A stretch of DNA of 64,000 bases from Neurospora intermedia (taxonomy: Eukaryota; Ascomycota; Sordariomycetes; Sordariales; Sordariaceae). Where the stretch lies: positions 4,216,001-4,280,000 of the forward strand of contig BTPP01000002.1 of NCBI GenBank assembly GCA_037102815.1, given 5' to 3'. The notes below the pieces were generated by a model, which was given only the letters and a program-made list of their open reading frames with translations, ran no database searches and was not told the origin of the DNA. The first letter of the stretch is position 1, and each line of letters begins with the position of its first letter. The position numbers and the translations under genes are program-made. Below are positions 1-10,243 of the stretch, piece after piece.

Positions 1-586
1 TTGTTTCTCATTAAATGCAGACTGCCTATCAACCCCTCGCATTTTGACAGCGGCATATTGACCTGGACAAACTGTTGGCAACAGTGACTTACTTGCAAGT
101 GTTTGCGCGTGATAGTCATACTCGGAGTACCAGTGACTATCAAAATTGTTGATAGGTGGCCCGTTTGTGCCCTCCCTTGTCCGGATAAGAGATGCGTGAG
201 GGTAAATGTCAAAGCAACATCCGACCTAAGCTGGAGACGCGAGTTGACAAAGTGAAGTGAGCAATGTCGCATCTGAGAAGGGCCAAGCTGGGGCTACAGT
301 TTGCACTAATGCATAAAACACCAAACGTTCTCTAGTGTGGCCTACGGGGTGCAACCTTATGCGCTGCATAGTGTACATTTAGAAACCCTTGCGATTGCAA
401 TCAATGTCGCCAGCTCAAGGTTTTTGTAGAAAATGGGGTTTTGCAAAAGAAGGAACTGCCCCTGGTGTACAGACTACATGGGCATAGGTCTTTTAGCCAC
501 TGGACGACCGCCGCAAGGTAGGTGGGTCTTATCAAGCGATTATACCCCATTATAGTGTATACATAAGTGTAAGTGTACCCTCCTGC

Positions 587-755
587 TAAAATTAGACCCC
601 TATCAATACAATTTCGGGCCGTCAACTGTTGCAATTGCATGTTTTCGTCTTGCTATACACCATATCTATGTCTAGAAGATGCGGACAGTCGATATCCTCT
701 ATAAGAAAGGGGGATTTGCTACAGGCAGTCATTGTATCAATAGGGGTTCCTACTG
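587..755. mobile_element. Possible degraded TA-target mini-transposon
   Basis: The right end, read inward on the minus strand, is TA-CAGTAGGAACCCC followed by TATTGATACAAT. The left side near 587-613 reads inward as a diverged form, with ACCCCTATCAATACAAT matching the inner part at 15 of 17 positions. A TA dinucleotide follows the right end at 756-757. CAGTAG termini next to TA are typical of fungal pogo/Fot-like elements, and the element at 8,476 has similar ends. The outer left end is poorly preserved, so the left limit is approximate. Confidence 0.3.
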
Positions 756-1608
756 TACATCAACATGGTAACGACGGTAGGTAGGTACGTACCCCTGGTG
801 CTAGCGTGGGCCCTTGCCCTGCCTTTAACGACATGGGATGAACACTCACTTTCCGTCGCGCTCCGTGATGATCTGATTTCCCCAGAACTTGGCGATTGCA
901 ACCTTCTCCTCCCGCCATTGCGACGGTAGTGTACAAAGTGGGAAGAACGCACCGTGACATCAGATGGTAAAAGCCTCCAAAGCGAGGGACGGGAGGGCGC
1001 GCAATGGCTCGCTACGCTCCTGCACTTCCAGACAGCTTACCTAGGTACCTAGTGAGAACCTCTCTGGCCAGACAAGGTGTCATCACTCATCGTCCTTTCC
1101 TCCCCTAGAGGTAAGCATGTTATCGCTCCGTCCCTGTCCCGGCTATCGCCTACTGACAGCAAGTGCACCCACCGGCGCAAGAATCGCCGACGAGGCCATT
1201 TCGGCGACCTTCTTTCTAATCCATCCGTCCCGTCTTACCCAACATCCCCGCCGCATCTCGATAGGACCGCTTTGAATCATCATGATGGCACCTCAATCAC
1301 CTCCTTTCAGTGTACCAGCTCCGCCACCCAACTGATCCAGCATGGTTAAGGTATTGACGAAACTGAGGATGTTTGCGTACGTCTAGACTCCTCCCAAAGG
1401 AGGAGTGAAGTCTTTCTTGCAGACATCGATGTTGTTCAAGATGCTCCCAGCGCTTCCTACGCCTTACTCGGCCAAAAGTCATGGAAGTCCCCGCCAATCA
1501 TTGCGGCCAATTCCTCTTGGACTCGAGCCAAGCAATTTCTGCATGGAAGCTCTCCCGAACTCCAGTCCTCTTGGCCGCAAGTCCTCTTTCTTCCTCACGT
1601 CAGTGATG

Positions 1609-1632
1609 GATGGCACTACCAATTTTGTACAT
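1609..1632 (+). pseudogene. Relic of an inositol-monophosphatase-family gene (motif only)
   Basis: The frame starting at 1,609 encodes DGTTNFVH. This is the metal-binding signature of inositol monophosphatases, usually written DPxDGTTNFVH, where the Asp binds magnesium. The frame stops a few codons later, and the expected following segment (F-P-x-x-x-x-S-I) is absent. No other family motif is visible within about 1 kb on either strand. It is therefore either a fragment of a decayed gene or a coincidence. Confidence 0.25.
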
Positions 1633-4600
1633 GACCGGTTACCAATGCCTGCTTGACTACCTGCCCACTGTAGGCACCGGCACTGTGAGTGTGCTGTCCC
1701 GATGGCGTATTTTACGTACACACATGCTACCTTCCGCTTGATGTAGCATCGCACCTTGGTACCCATGGGAGTTAGTCACACACACAACCCACCAGTTCTC
1801 ATGAAATTCAACTCACAAAGGCTATCGCAGAGGACGTCACGACCTTCTTCGGCCATTGCTCCGGCGAAGGGAGGGATTATGTACGATAGCCCTGGCAGTA
1901 TCAGGAAATCCAACTGGCGGAGACCGGCCTCTCAGTGTCAGCATCTCGGCATATGCTGGTCTCTCGAGAATGTGTGGATCCCACGCAAGTATCAAGGACG
2001 CCAAATGAGCCCAACATAGCCTGGCTAGCAGTCGACACTTTGTCTTGTACCATGTTTGTTAACACTCGACATTATACTCTTCCTGTCACCCCTTCACAGG
2101 TGCGATTTCCGAGGCTACGAGGCCTATCCGCTTAACCAGCCTCATGAAAGGATCTGGATTCGTGTCGTTCGCTGCTAATGATGCCTTGACCGGGTCTATT
2201 GGTCTTAGCCGTTCAGTGTTCCCTTGCCCGGTCATGCGAACCACGCAACTGCCAGCCGAAACTGATATCAGATAGTCCACTTGCATATCCCTAATCTTAT
2301 GCCGCATTTGTCATGATTGAGCATTTGGGCAGCAGTTGCCATTTTGCAGAACATGAAAGGGCCTCATCAAGATCCCAATGGCCAAGAGGTATTCCAAGAG
2401 GCTGGCAATGAGATCTTCCAGAGCAGGCCGAGTTTGTCAATGGTATGAATGGCAAAGTGTGTCTTCTTCACCAGGTGATGTTCAATTTACCTATCACCAT
2501 GCAGAATCCGTATTTCCAGCAGCGTGGCTTGGGGCCTCAAGCTTGTAGCGTACCTTCCTCCTGGCAGATTATCATATGTCTTCCACACTTCCATCGCTGG
2601 TTCAGTTCTGGCGTAAGCTTGTTCCTTCTTCGCCTTGGCGAATATTGACCGTACTCAGTTGATGTGATAGTTGCCTGAGACATTGTGTCAGACCAAAACA
2701 CGAGATCCAAACACCAGCGGATAGCGCCCCACGAGCAGTTTGCTTCTTTCCATCTACTCATGGGAATATCTGCTTCAACGTGCTTGGTGCCTGTCCTTTG
2801 TGGCTTTCAAGGCCCTTCTGCAAAGGATAACAGTCACTGTCTGTTTAGAAACTCGGATCATCCGTAAGCCTTGGAAATACACTACATAAGTACCGTTGCC
2901 CTACTGATACCCAGACAGACGATCGGCACAGATTTCGACCTCATGTGTCTGGTCTCAGCTGGGCCCTGCTGGCCCTGCCAAGCTTGTCCAATGTGGAAGA
3001 GCAATGAGCATGATCGGCATAGGAATTGGGCTTCAATGCCACCGAACCCGGTGCTTTGGTTGCCTACAGCCCCATTTTGTCTTCTCCCGATGGGCTTGCG
3101 TCCGCTGCTTCGAAGCACTGTGGCAAGGTGTGAAGCAGAAGCCACAAAACACCTCAGAGATTATGCGCACCGTATCTGCAGAAACGGAGGTTGGGTTTTG
3201 CTGCAGTGTCCGAAGCCAGTCATCGGCGAGTCGGAATGGGATATGTTACAGTTGGCTTGGCGAGGCTGTTGATGAGCAGCCAAATGGGACAATTCTTGAC
3301 TATGTACCTGGCACGCCTGGCTTCCTGGCCACTTACACCGGGGACTACTATGTAGTAGTTGGTTCAGCATCCCAGCAAAACACCCCTACCTCCAGTCGGA
3401 GTTCGGCTTCCTAGGGAACCCAAGGGGACGGATGCGTACTGCACGAGTCCGCCATGGCTCCGATCCGGCCATCAATTGGCCATTGATCCAATGTTTCAGT
3501 GCACAATGTGGCGTGCTGCTCTCATTCTTCGGGCCGCAGTCGTTCTCAGCTCGTCTTTGTTGATGAGCAAGCACAGGATATGTGTTTGTCTTTTCTTTTC
3601 CTTCTCTAGTCTCGGTGTTTGAAAGCTGAGAATCAAGGGAAACACAGGCATTTCTCTCCTTGGAAGCCGAGGAGTGAGCATCAAAAGATGGATCAGATTC
3701 CCTGTTCGCAAAACCAACTTGGTATGTACTCCCTCAGAGTATGATGCGGGCCGGGGTCCCCTGGTCTGTCATCTCTTCTCAATCCGAACCCTATCGTACG
3801 AAGGTTTTGCCCGTCTTCCGATATTACATCCTTTTAAGCAGAGATTTGAGACCTCGATTCCGATGCTGGAAGAGATACTTTTCCAGTTTTCTTAGGTCGC
3901 AACAGACATCATGCTGAGATCCCTAGGACGAATAGCGAATTCACCTCAAGCACACCGCAATGCCATTACGTTTTGCACCTTTGCCGTAATTGAGATTCTT
4001 CCGGTGCCAGTAAGTATTTTGGGGGTCTCGTGACGCAACAGTGTCGGTCGTCGTCCTTCATGCCGCGCTACACGCGGGATGGATTTTCTATCGTCTATCT
4101 ACAGGACAACATCTGGAGTTAGCCATCATCTTACCCCAGCGTATCTTTCGTTCTGATGCACACTGATATGTCGTCAACTCACTCAACCATTTCTCGGCTC
4201 CATTGCTATCGCGTATATGATCGAATCAAGATTCCGCAAATCTCCGAACAGCTTCGGATAGCAGCTAATGGCTTTAATCACATAAGCGAACTCCATCACC
4301 GACAGATTGGTTTTCGTCCACCACCAACAATAGAAACCACGATTCATCATTAACTAATCATTTCACCTGTCGTCATGGCTAGTGTCGTCACATGCTCCCG
4401 TCGTTGCTGGTCGTGCAAAAAGGGGGGCTAGCGGATTAGGGTGTTTCATAGGGGTCTTTCCAGGCGTTCTCGCGAATCGAGTACCAACCCCTGTAACTGC
4501 CAGACATCATATGATGACGTGTGGCAAAAGGGCGTTAAAGGAGAAACCGAAACTTTAAATTTCTCCTTTCCCTGTCAGCAAAGACAACTTAAGCATTGAA

Positions 4601-5685
4601 CGCTAATTTCCTCTCTTGTGTCGCATGAGTTGAACGACAGGGAAAGAGGAACTGACCTGTACTTGCGGGCAAACCATTCGCCCTTGCCTTTTCCGAGCAC
4701 TTCGGTTGTATGCCGGAGAAAGGATTGTTTGTCTCAAGACGCTAACAGAACCCCCTTAAAACCATGTTCCGTTCAGCGCTACGCAAGCCTGAAGGCCCTG
4801 GAATGGCATCACTTTCCCTTGGTGTCATATCTGCTCAGAACATACGAACGTGTGAATAACTCGGAACAATGTCCTTTAAATGCGGTTTATCCTCTGTTTC
4901 AGCACCGTCGATGCCCCCTGCATCATACACTACTATGGTGTGCGAGCAGATGACTTCCACCCAGTTGATTCACAAACGCAAGCACGCCGGGGGGGATTCT
5001 ATATCCGAGTAAATATACTGCTATGAACCCCTAAAGGTCGGAGTCGTCGTCTTTATGAAGAATCGGGGTCATAAATGCCGAGATCACCGACACCGGTACC
5101 GGCCGGCATTTCAACTACACCCGCTCCATGATGCGGGGCGCGCGATGTGACGATGGGCGTGACGATGTCCCGCTTCCCCGCGTTTTTTGGAGTTCACTCC
5201 GTCAAACAGTCCCCGTCCCGTCATCTTGGACTTTTGATGGCCGACAGGATCAGCCAACTGTGAGGCTCCCAGCCTGCCTGTCACATGGATGGCATGCGTT
5301 TGAGATGAGAACTGAAAGGCGGCCGAGAGCGGACTTACTCTTTGGTTCTTGAAGCGTCGGGCCGCGGGTAGATGATCTCGAAGCTATTGAACTTGGGTGC
5401 AGGTGGGTATGGGTTGGAAGTAGGCTTGGTTCTATTTCTTGTGAAGATCTTTGACTTCTTGATGATGTTGACTAACGGATTGTTTCGAAGCTTGATTCTC
5501 CTGTAAAGCTTTTACCCAGCATCGTCAACCTCTGTACAAGCTCCTCTGGATCATCACAACCCTTGCCTCTGCCAATCACAGGGCCTACTCCAGTCTTTTT
5601 CATCCTCTCCAAGCTCCTACCATTACCTAGCTATCAATCACCGTCAAGTCGAAGGAAAACAATAGACAGATAAACAACACCAACA

Positions 5686-6197
5686 ATGTCCTCCTCCTAT
5701 GGCCCCTACAAGCTCGTCACCGTCAACACGGCTCCCGACCGCGCCAAGCGTCTCATCGGTCGTGTTGTCGAAGACGTCAAGGACAAGTACACCATCATCC
5801 ATGTCGGCAACGCTGCCTGTAAGTGTTTGCTCCCGTGGTTTCTGTTAATTGTTGACTCCTTTACCTTCCCAATCGTTGACTGACTGGCTCATACCAAACA
5901 GCAATCGAAGAAGTAAAGTCTGTAGTCGAAGAACACCGACCCAACATTCTGGTTTGGCCCCCCTTAGTCCGCATACCCAAGCAATGTAGAGAATATATAA
6001 AGATAGTTAATACAAAACTGCAGTTCACGGCATCAATGTGGACTCCCGAAGAAGCTCATCAGATTATCACCATTGCCAAGGAAGTGGTCGGCGAGGACCT
6101 CAAGACTTTTTCTTTGCCGCAGGGGTTGCAGGTGAATAAGGGACCGGATGCGGTGGTGGAGTATATCGAGGAGAACTTGCCGAGTTTGTTTGGTTAA
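5686..6197 (+). CDS. Conserved small fungal protein of unknown function
   Basis: Three exons can be joined: 5686-5818, 5902-5951 and 6024-6197. Both introns are GT-AG with consistent phase, giving 118 residues. The start is the ATG at 5,686; the upstream context (CACCAACA) suits a fungal start. The product is soluble with no signal peptide or membrane segment. It begins MSSSYGPYKLVTVNT, and its middle part carries the phrase NILFTASMWTPEEA. The alternating hydrophobic pattern (KLVTVN, YTIIHVGNA, NILFTAS) suggests a small alpha/beta fold. I do not recognise a named family; I recall similar short proteins in other Sordariomycetes but cannot verify that here. Good splice consistency and clean codon use make it a real gene. 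It converges on the FAH-family gene downstream. Confidence 0.8.
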
Positions 6198-6528
6198 ACA
6201 GTTTTGGGGGGGGGAGGGGGGGGGATTTGTCGAGGCTCTTCTCTTCTTCTTGAGAGGCGATAGATAGAACGAGTAAAGGGTTTACAGTGTACTGTGGCAT
6301 GTGTATTTTCGAATACCTTGGGTGACAGGAGATGTGAAGACGCGACGGGATGGCAATGGAGCATTGAAATATCTCGACTAGATTGATCTTGAAGATCAGA
6401 CTGAATATGTTTCCAGCGGGTTCGTTAAACAGCCGGAGTTCGGCCCAGTCAATAGTTTCTAAATGTTATCTACCTTGTCATCCTGCTCAATTCCTGAAAA
6501 CCTGGCAAATCCTCTCCCCCCGGATCTC

Positions 6529-6576
<48 letters not shown>

Positions 6577-6781
6577 TGAGTATTGGGTCTAAGGAAATGT
6601 GCCGATATCCAAGTTTCAGGACAACAAATTGTAACGTCGAAGAGAGCCAAAACTTTTATACATTACACTTCATCGTATTATTCGTCATCACTCCAGGCCT
6701 GCTGTCTTGCTAATTGCTCTTTCCCAGCCTGAAGGCACTAATTCGAACTTTCATATCCATCCATTGTACCTAATCCTCCTC
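6198..6781. other. Convergent intergenic region with homopolymers
   Basis: This lies between the 3' ends of two convergent genes and should hold both terminators and 3' UTRs. It contains a G-rich run just after the upstream stop (about 6,206-6,224) and an uninterrupted run of 45 A at 6,530-6,574. No coding signal is seen. Confidence 0.6.
6530..6574. repeat. 45-bp poly-A tract
   Basis: An uninterrupted run of 45 adenines lies between two convergent genes. It could be a long mononucleotide microsatellite or the tail of an inserted retrocopy. I see no flanking target duplication and no recognisable retrocopy body upstream, so a microsatellite is more likely. Such runs are also prone to assembly length error. 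Confidence 0.8.
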
Positions 6782-7974
6782 TCACTGCTCGTTCGTCATG
6801 AAATTATACAAACTGCCAATATGCGGCAAGATCTCCACCACGAACTCATCACCATCATGCAACAACTCCTTGGGATTCTTAGCAAAGCCAACACCAGCCG
6901 GAGTACCGGTTAGGATAACGGTACCCTTGGGCAGCGTGGTGCCCTGCGACAAGAAGCTAATGATTTCTTCAACCGAGAAGATGAGGTCACTGTGTAGTCC
7001 TGTTAGCATCTCATCCAACCCCAAACCAAGCACAGGAAACAAAACAAGACAAAACAGAACAGAAAAAAGGAAAGAGAAAACTCACGTCAAGGGACTCTCC
7101 TGCACCACCTTCCCATTCTTCAACCCTCTGATCTTCAGCCCGCCCACATCCCCAATAACCTCCTTGCTAACCAACACCGGGCCAATAGGACAACTGCCAT
7201 CGAAACCCTTGGAGTAACACCACTGCGTCTGCGCAAACTGGGACGCGCGGCTGCTGATGTCATTGCTGGCAGTGTAGCCGAGGACGTAGTCGAGTGCTTC
7301 TGCTTCGCTGACGTTCTTGCAGTCCTTGCCGATAATGATGGCCAGCTCGGACTCGTAGTCGGCCGAGTCCGACTCGATGGTGTGCTTGGGAATGGGCGTG
7401 GGCGCCGGGTAGGGGTCGGCCAGGGCGGTGGCGGGCTTGAGGAAGAGGGTGGGGATTTCGGGGATGGACATTTTGGCTTCTTCGGCGTGTTTCTTGTACT
7501 GTTTATTTGTGTTTAGGCAGGAACGTTTATGTCTAGCTCATTTGTGCAGCCAAGATGGGGAATTAAACTTAAAGCACCTAAGTAGGTGTAGAGGAGGTTT
7601 TGGGGCACGTGTGAGGGGGGCAAAAGCTTACGTTCAAGCCGATGCAGCGGATGGTGCCGGCCTCTTGGGCAGTGACAGGAGAGAGAATTCGGCCGATGAT
7701 GGCCTTGTTGCCGGTGGGAGAGCCGGCGTCGAGAACGGAGGTGCCAGAGTAGACGTTCACTTCAACATCTTCTCCCTTGCGGACGGCGGCGCCGACGTCG
7801 ATTTGGCTGTCGACGGGCTCGCCAATGAGAGCCTTGGAGTCATCGCCCTTGGGGACGAATCTTACGAGACCTAGATATGTAAGATTCGAGTGTCAGTTTT
7901 GATGCCGTATAGATATTTTGGCGTCTGGAGAAAGGGTGACTGGAGAAGGTATTGGACTCACGGCCGAACGACAT
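6782..7974 (-). CDS. Fumarylacetoacetate hydrolase family protein (FAHD1-like)
   Basis: Four exons on the minus strand: 7962-7974, 7632-7870, 7086-7498 and 6782-6989. All junctions are GT-AG and in phase, giving 290 residues, the usual size for this family in fungi. The first exon encodes only MSFG plus one base. The core carries the metal-binding region with DYESELAIIIGKD around residue 130, the NDISSRASQ segment, a substrate loop with GFDGSCPIGP, and the closing VILTGTPAGVGFA block. Relatives include acylpyruvase/oxaloacetate decarboxylase (human FAHD1) and yeast FMP41. The enzymes hydrolyse or decarboxylate beta-diketo acids using magnesium. There is no clear mitochondrial leader. The exact substrate cannot be read from sequence. 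Confidence 0.9.
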
Positions 7975-9223
7975 AATTTCTGTGTTTCTTGTAAACTTTC
8001 AAAAGACCTATGGACTAAAAGAATGGTTCAGCACAAAATCAGTGATAGTTTCAGGGAGCACACTTATACTTCAATTCTCAGTCACCGCTTGTCAAGTCAA
8101 AACAATCCAAGGCCGCAATTCGGAGAAGGAGATCAGCACCACGATGAGGGGCAGCAGCCACACCCCAGAGCATGTGAATGGAGCTCAGAAATATGGCCGA
8201 AGCTAATAATAGTGTAGGAGTGCCATTAGTTAACCTGCTAGCATAAGGCTTACTAACCACTTGTTCATCATGCCTCTGGCCAGTATCCGGCAGTAGTAGG
8301 TAGGTACTGCACTAAGCATGTCATTGTAGGACAATCTATACTATCCGCAAATCAGGCTGATTTGCTGCATGTGTAGAAATGTTGAAGATTTGGAGAGGAT
8401 TCCCCGAACCCGCATGCTATCCTTGATATGCAGCTCTTTAGCGCTGCAGGCTGTAACAAGTGCCGGATCTTGGTACAGTAGAGTCCCCTAAAACTGCATG
8501 TAATCCAGACCGCCAAAACCCATGCACTAAATGGCATATATGCAGTTTCTGGAGGCCGGACTAGGGCAAAAATGGCGAATTCAGACCTGGAGATTCTATG
8601 CACTGACTAGCGTATATGCAGTATCTGGAGGATGCAGTTTCAGGGGGTTCTACTGTATCGTAGACTAATATTCGCAATGGGATGGACTGAACCCCAGGCT
8701 GGATAGAAGATGCCATGAAAAGACAGCAAAGACAATTACCATTGAAGAGAATAACGACATAGTGAAATTCCTTATTTTTCCCCCATTTCACCACGAGAAT
8801 TCCTCGAGGACCTGGAACCGGGTAGAGCACCCCCGTATTCCCCCGCAAGTGCGGGAATCCTACCCTATCTGCTCTCGAAGCGGGAAACACATGGCGTTGA
8901 GTTTGGGGAACGGGAGGGGACGCCAGCGGACGCCAGAAATAGTGTACTGTTTGTACTAGGAGACATATAAGCTTTTGTCAGCGTTGAAGGGGTCCTCGTT
9001 ACCCCTGTCTATGGAGACTGACCCCCTGCCGTAGGTTGTAAACTGTGGTGGGACATGCCAATGCCGAAGTCAACACCGTTACAGCCCACTGGAATAAAAG
9101 AGTAAACATGATCCGAAATGGAGGTGAACGGAGGTCAAAATATCAAAAAGAAAGGAAAAAAAACATACAGCACCTGGGATTCGCTGGTCGTCACCGACCC
9201 AACTACTAGTCAGGCGATTAGTA
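7975..9223. other. Intergenic region holding a MITE, ending at the retrotransposon target site
   Basis: This is upstream of the minus-strand FAH-family gene, so its left end should contain that promoter. Apart from the inverted-repeat element at 8,476-8,655, no gene is visible. The region ends at the GTTTA target duplication (9,224-9,228) of the copia element. Its composition is normal, so RIP did not spread this far. Confidence 0.6.
8476..8655. mobile_element. MITE with CAGTAG terminal inverted repeats and TA target duplication
   Basis: The left end reads CAGTAGAGTCCCCTAAAACT and the right end, on the minus strand, reads CAGTAGAACCCCCTGAAACT; both continue GCAT. That is 24 bp of terminal inverted repeat with three mismatches. 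TA flanks both sides (8,474-8,475 and 8,656-8,657), the target of Tc1/mariner and pogo transposases. The 180-bp body has no coding capacity but repeats a TATGCAGTnTCTGGAGG phrase twice. It is a non-autonomous element mobilised in trans, and the ends resemble fungal pogo/Fot-type elements. Confidence 0.8.
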
Positions 9224-9228
9224 GTTTA

Positions 9229-9401
9229 TGTTGGTGGGTCCCTGGCATTCACTGGGCCCAGTCCCTACTCTGTGCCCTGCCCAGACCGCACCACATCTAG
9301 CCTTCCAAACTCTGCTAGTCTCCCTCTTCCTCTCTCCTCCTCTCCATAGCACACACTCAATCAATCGTATTCAACCGCTTGATCTCGTTAGTGATCTCAC
9401 A
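9229..9401 (+). repeat. Left LTR of the copia element
   Basis: 173 bp, matching the right LTR along its whole length with about 14 differences, all transitions. This copy keeps most of the original C and G bases, especially in its outer part (for example CTGTGCCCTGCCCAGACCGC). It is bounded on the left by GTTTA and on the right by the start of the internal region. Confidence 0.93.
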
Positions 9402-9954
9402 GGTTATAAGCCCTCTCTAACCTTCCCTATAATCGCATTTGACAAAGCGCATCGAGCGCATCGTCAGCTTCAACTTCAACAAGGCGCTGCAGCACCGGGC
9501 CAAAAGAAGCAACGCGACCTCGTCGACTTAACGACTCGCCCGCTCGCCTACAAGCCAGCCTCGCCATATAAAGATTATCGCCAACACTTGTTGTACAGCA
9601 ACCCCTCCCTCGAATTATTTATCGATTTAATTAAACCCATCATCGAATTAAGCGATTCAATTAAGTTAATTAAATTAATTAGCGGCTAGTCTAGCGACTA
9701 CCAACTTTCTTCTTCTTAATATATCGATAAACCCTCCTATACTTACAACGACTATTAGCTTGTTACTAGTTCCCCTCCTCGGCGACTATAATATCGCCAA
9801 CTGGTATTAAGGACTTATAGCCGAGTTCGACTGTTTTCAACTCGCCGAATACATCTTTAAGACAATCCTAGAGCCCGATAAGGCAATAGAGCCCGAAAAG
9901 TATAATACCTAGTAGATTAAACGTACTAACGCTAATAAGATCCTGCTCTCTACC

Positions 9955-10241
9955 TGTGAAGGCGTGATTCCACGAGAGGCAAGGCTGCACGATTAGAAGC
10001 CACAAATCAAAGTAATATTAAGTGTAAAGAAGGAAGAGGAAAGTAAACAAACGCTAGCAAGGTGAATCCGAGCATATAAACCGATTCTGCCAATCGTTGC
10101 CGCCTTCCTAATCCGTACTGTCTATCGATAAGAGTATAAGCCTTATTCTATCCGATGTGCTATACTGCCGGTACCCTGTGCCCGGTACCTCTATCGCCCA
10201 GTAGCTAGTACTTTGGGCACCTGTCCAGCTATACTATAATA
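9955..10241 (-). repeat. Left LTR (3' LTR) of the chromovirus
   Basis: 287 bp, starting TGTGAAGGCGTG and ending ...CTATAATA, a mutated form of ...CTATGACA. All differences from its partner are transitions. Its outer (left) half keeps ancestral bases, while its inner (right) half carries most RIP changes. Confidence 0.92.
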
Positions 10242-10243
10242 TT

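Larger units (their letters stand above)
1..5685. other. Long stretch without a supportable gene
   Basis: No open frame here looks like a real protein: all are short, lack conserved motifs and cannot be joined by convincing splice sites. Base composition is ordinary and not RIP-like. Two weak items are listed separately: an inositol-monophosphatase-like motif near 1,609 and an inverted-repeat pair near 587-755. The last few hundred bases before 5,686 are presumably the promoter and 5' UTR of the next gene. The stretch may be degraded former genes, or genes with too many introns to see by eye. Confidence 0.5.

Noticed and set aside
1000-5000. A decayed quinate (qa/qut) cluster suggested by the IMPase-like motif
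   Set aside because: I looked for dehydroshikimate dehydratase, quinate permease and dehydrogenase motifs on both strands and found none; one motif is not enough.
6530-6574. Poly-A run as the tail of a LINE or processed retrocopy
   Set aside because: No target duplication and no recognisable body upstream.
9402-9700. Open frame just after the left copia LTR as a separate gene
   Set aside because: It falls in the element's leader/gag region and ends in RIP-type TTAATTAA sequence.
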